DNA of 16,233 nt, taken from positions 1-16,233 of the forward strand of contig CAZSPW010000039.1 in the NCBI GenBank assembly GCA_964608575.1, written 5' to 3'. Every line of letters begins with the position of its first letter. The stretch's first letter is position 1. Positions 14,654 through 16,233 of this stretch are shown here, one piece after another. The notes beneath the pieces are model-generated. The model was not told the origin of the DNA and searched no databases. It saw nothing but the letters and a program-made list of their open reading frames with translations. The position numbers and the translations under genes were made by a program. The stretch is from JAMIFN01 sp964608575. GTDB lineage: Bacteria; Pseudomonadota; Gammaproteobacteria; Burkholderiales; Burkholderiaceae_C.

Positions 14654-16075
14654 ATGCAAGACCTGCGCCAAGCCATCGCCGCCATCGCCACTGCCCCAGG
14701 GCGCGGAGCCGTAGGCATTGTGCGTATTTCGGGCCAAGCTTTAGCGCCATTTGTACGCCAGCTACTAGGGCGCGATTTAGCCCCGCGCACGGCCACTTAT
14801 CTACCTTTTCCTGATGCCGCAGGGCAGGCACTAGACCAAGGGCTGGCAATTTGGTTCCCCGCCCCGCATTCCTACACAGGCGAAGATGTGCTGGAACTGC
14901 AAGCCCACGGCGGCCCCGTGGTGTTGCAAATGCTGCTCGACCGCTGCCTGCAAGTAGGGGCTAACTTATCGCCTGCACTGCGCCTGGCCGAGCCTGGCGA
15001 ATTCAGCCAACGCGCATTTTTAAACGACAAAATCGACTTGGCGCAGGCCGAAGCCATCAGCGACCTGATCAACGCCGCCACCGAAGGCGCAGCCCGCAGC
15101 GCCGCGCGTTCGCTCACGGGCGAATTTTCTGCCGCCGTGCAAAGCCTGCTGCACGATCTAACCCATGTGCGTATGGTGCTGGAAGCCAACCTCGACTTCC
15201 CCGAAGAAGAAGATGTGGGTGATTTGGCCAGCTGGGGCGTGCCGCAACAATTGGACGCCATCGCCGCCGGCGTGGCACGCATCTTTGCCAGCGCACGCCA
15301 AGGGCAACTGCTACGCGACGGCCTCAAAGTCGTGATTGCAGGCCAGCCCAATGCCGGCAAAAGCTCGCTGCTCAATGCGCTGGCGCAGGCCGAAGTCGCC
15401 ATCGTCACCCCCATTGCTGGCACCACGCGCGACAAAATCGAACAAAGCATACAAATTGAGGGCGTGCCCCTACACATCATCGACACCGCAGGCCTGCGCG
15501 AAAGCAGCGATGTCGTGGAACAAATCGGCGTGCAGCGCGCCTGGCAAGCCATCAGCAGCGCCGATGTGCTGTTATTCGTACACGACCTAGCCCGCAGCGG
15601 GCCCGAACACCCCGAACACCCCGCTTATAAAACCCAAGAAGCTGCGCTGGCAGCGCAATTGGCAGCGCAACTGCCAGCCCACACCCCCGTGCTGCATGTA
15701 TGGAATAAGGCCGATTGTGTGGATACGGCGGCGCAGCAGGCGGCTATTGCAGACCAAGCCGAAAACGCCCTTTTGCTCTCCACCAAAACTCAGGCGGGTT
15801 TAGAAGATTTGCGCCAACGCCTGCTGCAAATTGCCGGCTGGCAAAGCCTGCCCGAAGGGGTATTCGCTGCGCGTGAACGCCATCTGCAAGCCCTGCGCGA
15901 AGTCGCCGCGCATATCAGCACCGCGCAAACCCAATTGCTGCACCCGCCCGTCATGCTGGATTTAATGGCCGAAGAGCTGCGCTTGGCGCAAAACGCGCTG
16001 TCGTCCATCACGGGCGAATTCACCGCCGACGACCTGCTCGGCGTCATCTTCAGCAGCTTTTGCATAGGCAAATAG
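14654..16075 (+). CDS. mnmE: tRNA uridine-5-carboxymethylaminomethyl modification GTPase MnmE (TrmE)
   Basis: With MnmG, this GTPase installs the cmnm5/nm5 group on U34 of several tRNAs, using a folate one-carbon donor. The 473 residues show the full domain order. The N-terminal folate-binding domain has GRGAVGIVRISG at 16-27 and SYTGEDVLELQAHGGP at 73-88. A helical domain is split around the G domain. The G motifs are G1 GQPNAGKS (230-237), G2 GTTRD, G3 DTAG (277-280) and G4 NKAD (351-354). The C-terminus is the invariant CIGK with Cys470. The ATG at 14654 is chosen because MQDLRQAIAAIATA aligns with the family start; a TTG at 14600 is in frame but adds non-conserved residues. The loop between G3 and G4 carries small tandem duplications. 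The usual upstream neighbour yidC is not here. Confidence 0.97.
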   Translation: MQDLRQAIAAIATAPGRGAVGIVRISGQALAPFVRQLLGRDLAPRTATYLPFPDAAGQALDQGLAIWFPAPHSYTGEDVLELQAHGGPVVLQMLLDRCLQVGANLSPALRLAEPGEFSQRAFLNDKIDLAQAEAISDLINAATEGAARSAARSLTGEFSAAVQSLLHDLTHVRMVLEANLDFPEEEDVGDLASWGVPQQLDAIAAGVARIFASARQGQLLRDGLKVVIAGQPNAGKSSLLNALAQAEVAIVTPIAGTTRDKIEQSIQIEGVPLHIIDTAGLRESSDVVEQIGVQRAWQAISSADVLLFVHDLARSGPEHPEHPAYKTQEAALAAQLAAQLPAHTPVLHVWNKADCVDTAAQQAAIADQAENALLLSTKTQAGLEDLRQRLLQIAGWQSLPEGVFAARERHLQALREVAAHISTAQTQLLHPPVMLDLMAEELRLAQNALSSITGEFTADDLLGVIFSSFCIGK

Positions 16076-16084
16076 CACAGGATT

Positions 16085-16149
16085 TGGAACAATAAAGCGT
16101 AAAAGTGCAGTTTCCGCCCACTTTGTTCCACCAGTGGGACAATCGAAGC
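16085..16149 (+). repeat. Compound inverted and direct repeats downstream of mnmE
   Basis: TGGAACAA (16085-16092) pairs with TTGTTCCA (16123-16130), and AAAGTG (16102-16107) with CACTTT (16119-16124), so the right arm CACTTTGTTCCA (16119-16130) matches a left arm split by about ten bases. GTTCCAC (16125-16131) also pairs with GTGGGAC (16134-16140, one G-T pair), and CCCAC (16117-16121) with GTGGG (16134-16138). TGGAACAAT recurs directly as TGGGACAAT (16136-16144, one mismatch). There is no T-run, so it is not a standard terminator. It could be a protein-binding cluster or a mobile-element remnant. Confidence 0.45.
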
Positions 16150-16153
16150 CAAC

Positions 16154-16166
16154 ATCTGCCTGCTAT
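16154..16166 (+). repeat. Degenerate partner of dispersed repeat copy 4
   Basis: ATCTGCCTGCTAT equals the repeat core with one hairpin arm (GGCAG) deleted. It lies in the same orientation, 67 bases before the equivalent end of copy 4. The following GGTTTTAA resembles the GTTTTTA that follows the degenerate partner in yhdP. Confidence 0.4.
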
Positions 16167-16204
16167 GGTTTTAAGCAACAATTATCAGTGCCTTTTCAGC
16201 ATAA

Positions 16205-16233
16205 AAAGCCGAAAAAACTGCCTGGGCAGCTAT
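16205..16233 (+). repeat. Dispersed repeat, copy 4 (window end)
   Basis: AAGCCG at 16206-16211 is followed by AAAACTGCCTGGGCAGCTAT (16214-16233). The last 16 bases are identical to copies 2 and 3, and AAGCCG matches copy 3 at the same offset. The window stops exactly at the end of the core, so what follows is unseen. Confidence 0.65.

Noticed and set aside
566..16233. CRISPR-like array from the recurring 29-bp unit
   Set aside because: The copies are kilobases apart with genes between, have no regular spacers, and no cas gene is present.

Overview
This 16.2 kb window reads as a chromosomal segment of a betaproteobacterium, most likely Burkholderiales and perhaps near Comamonadaceae. The evidence is the divergent glnE / yhdP-nitrilase arrangement, the mlaF-E-D-A gene order, and protein sequences of a betaproteobacterial type. 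GC looks to be in the mid-50s percent by eye (not computed). Nearly every gene is housekeeping or envelope maintenance. I see no CRISPR array, transposase, toxin-antitoxin, phage, defence or secondary-metabolite genes, and no tRNA or rRNA gene. No stretch over 300 bases lacks a gene.

Layout. 3-554 (+) is trpG, missing a few 5' codons at the window edge. It converges on a minus-strand pair: a nitrilase-family amidohydrolase (610-1416) and the very large AsmA-like protein YhdP (1420-5622). glnE (5738-8494, +) is divergent from yhdP and converges on a DHRS1-like short-chain dehydrogenase (8535-9398, -). Divergent from that gene is a plus-strand phospholipid-transport operon, mlaF-mlaE-mlaD-mlaA (9596-12732). 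The mlaA tail contains a 100-N assembly gap (12461-12560). A near-ideal bidirectional terminator (12774-12799) separates mlaA from convergent rplS (12851-13249, -). mltB (13395-14501, -) follows and is divergent from mnmE (14654-16075, +).

How the genes relate. YhdP and Mla both act on phospholipid traffic between the inner and outer membrane, and MltB remodels the peptidoglycan between them. TrpG, GlnE and the nitrilase-type enzyme all handle glutamine or amide nitrogen. MnmE and L19 serve translation. Several clusters lack partners that usually sit next to them: trpG without trpD/trpC, the nitrilase gene without tldD, mla without mlaC/mlaB, rplS without trmD, and mnmE without yidC. This suggests a rearranged genome.

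The least ordinary signal is a short dispersed repeat. Its 20-base core is AAATCTGCCTGGGCAGCTAT, within a unit of about 29 bp. There are four good copies, all in the same orientation, ending at 594, 4275, 8529 and 16233, plus two degenerate partners at 4206-4221 and 16154-16166. Two copies occupy convergent gene junctions. One lies in frame inside yhdP and is translated as part of a foreign-looking linker. I found no complete new biological system; the repeat family and its exaptation into a coding region are the best leads.
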